Translations under genes and position numbers: made by a program
The notes under the pieces: model-generated
The model's input: the letters and a program-made list of their open reading frames with translations, nothing else
What the model was told of the DNA's origin: nothing
The model's database searches: none
Shown here: piece after piece, positions 63,761 to 64,000 of the stretch
How the letters are laid out: every line of letters begins with the position of its first letter
How positions within the stretch are numbered: the first letter of the stretch is position 1
NCBI GenBank assembly: GCA_914767885.1
Contig: CAJZBQ010000025.1
Location: 496,001 to 560,000 of the forward strand
Reading direction: 5' to 3'
DNA from: Blepharisma stoltei
Taxonomy: Eukaryota; Ciliophora; Heterotrichea; Heterotrichida; Blepharismidae
Length of the DNA stretch: 64,000 bases

Positions 63761-64000
63761 ATGTCTTGCTTCAAGAATGGATGCCACGAAAAGTCAATTC
63801 TTTGATGTGAGTGCAATGAAAAGATCACTTTAGTATGCAATAGCCATATTTCTGAACATATCAGCTCTTTTCCAAGCTCAATCCAGCATCAATTTAAGCC
63901 TCTTTCTTTTTCAGAAGCCTCAAACGAGACAAAAAGAGCATTACTAAAGTACTTTAATTTTCGAATAACTGAATCAATGCTTATCAAAGCAAATCTAATT
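63761..64000 (+). CDS. Start of a Cys/His-rich protein, truncated by the window end
   Basis: The ATG at 63761 opens MSCFKNGCHEKSILWCECNEKITLVC followed by HISEHI, with one TGA as Trp. The spacing of Cys and His looks like a B-box-type zinc-binding N-terminus. The frame is open to the window end (80 codons). Function unknown. Confidence 0.75.

Noticed and set aside
1-64000. CRISPR arrays, tRNA or rRNA genes, autonomous transposase or reverse transcriptase
   Set aside because: Looked for and not found. Regular G-tract words belong to IES ends and are not evenly spaced arrays; no cloverleaf with convincing arms was recognised.

Overview
ORGANISM. The window reads as germline (micronuclear) DNA of a heterotrich ciliate, most probably Blepharisma. 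Three things seen in the sequence support this. (1) TGA lies in frame at conserved Trp positions in many genes (beta-tubulin, the cyclases, WDR90, dynein light chain) while TAA and TAG end the genes; among heterotrichs UGA=Trp is known from Blepharisma, whereas Stentor uses the standard code. (2) Six introns are exactly 15 nt, GT..AG, with A at position 10. (3) Almost every gene is cut by DNA whose precise removal between short direct repeats restores one reading frame. These are internal eliminated sequences (IESs), which have been reported for Blepharisma as largely MITE-derived.

LAYOUT. 0.6-2.3 kb: calcium-dependent protein kinase (+). 2.3-26.5 kb: three head-to-tail paralogues (-) of the alveolate P4-ATPase/guanylyl cyclase fusion; copies A and C both reconstruct to 2066 codons. 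27.3-34.7 kb: divergent beta-tubulin (-) and WDR90/POC16 (+), head to head with only 21 bp between their start codons. 35.2-37.9 kb (-): a small MGC protein, a twin-CX9C protein and V-ATPase subunit B. 38.0-42.6 kb (+): a 160-aa unknown, CCT1 and a C3HC zinc-finger protein. 42.8-46.6 kb (-): hybrid histidine kinase. 47.8-53.5 kb (-): Grc3/NOL9-like protein and two unknowns. 54.0-55.9 kb (+): glyoxalase II and a Tctex-type dynein light chain. 57.6-62.9 kb (-): a CaaX protein, a TPR protein and ribosomal protein L26. 63.8 kb: start of a Cys/His-rich gene that runs out of the window.

MOBILE DNA. Two kinds of insertion can be told apart. Class 1 is AT-rich with G/C-tract inverted ends and sits between TA or TNA direct repeats. 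It comes in at least three sequence families: 'CCTCCGTGAGCGAAC', 'CTCGAAGTTCGACC' and 'CCTTTAAATTGGAAC'. All three share one architecture: a hairpin at one end, two tandem repeat words at the other, and a common linker. They are often nested. Class 2 is visibly GC-richer, has no terminal inverted repeat, is about 250-720 bp long and is flanked by 9-15 bp direct repeats, so it looks SINE/LINE-like; at least eleven are seen, six of them inside reading frames. A 1958-bp near-perfect palindrome inside cyclase A is a third form. No transposase or reverse transcriptase is encoded here.

HOW IT FITS TOGETHER. Both insertion classes break conserved, mostly essential genes (CCT1, V-ATPase B, glyoxalase II, cyclases), so both must be removed base-precisely in the somatic nucleus. 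I checked the joined frame for every fully delimited gene: the joined length is divisible by three and homology runs across the joints. Gene spans below include the interruptions.
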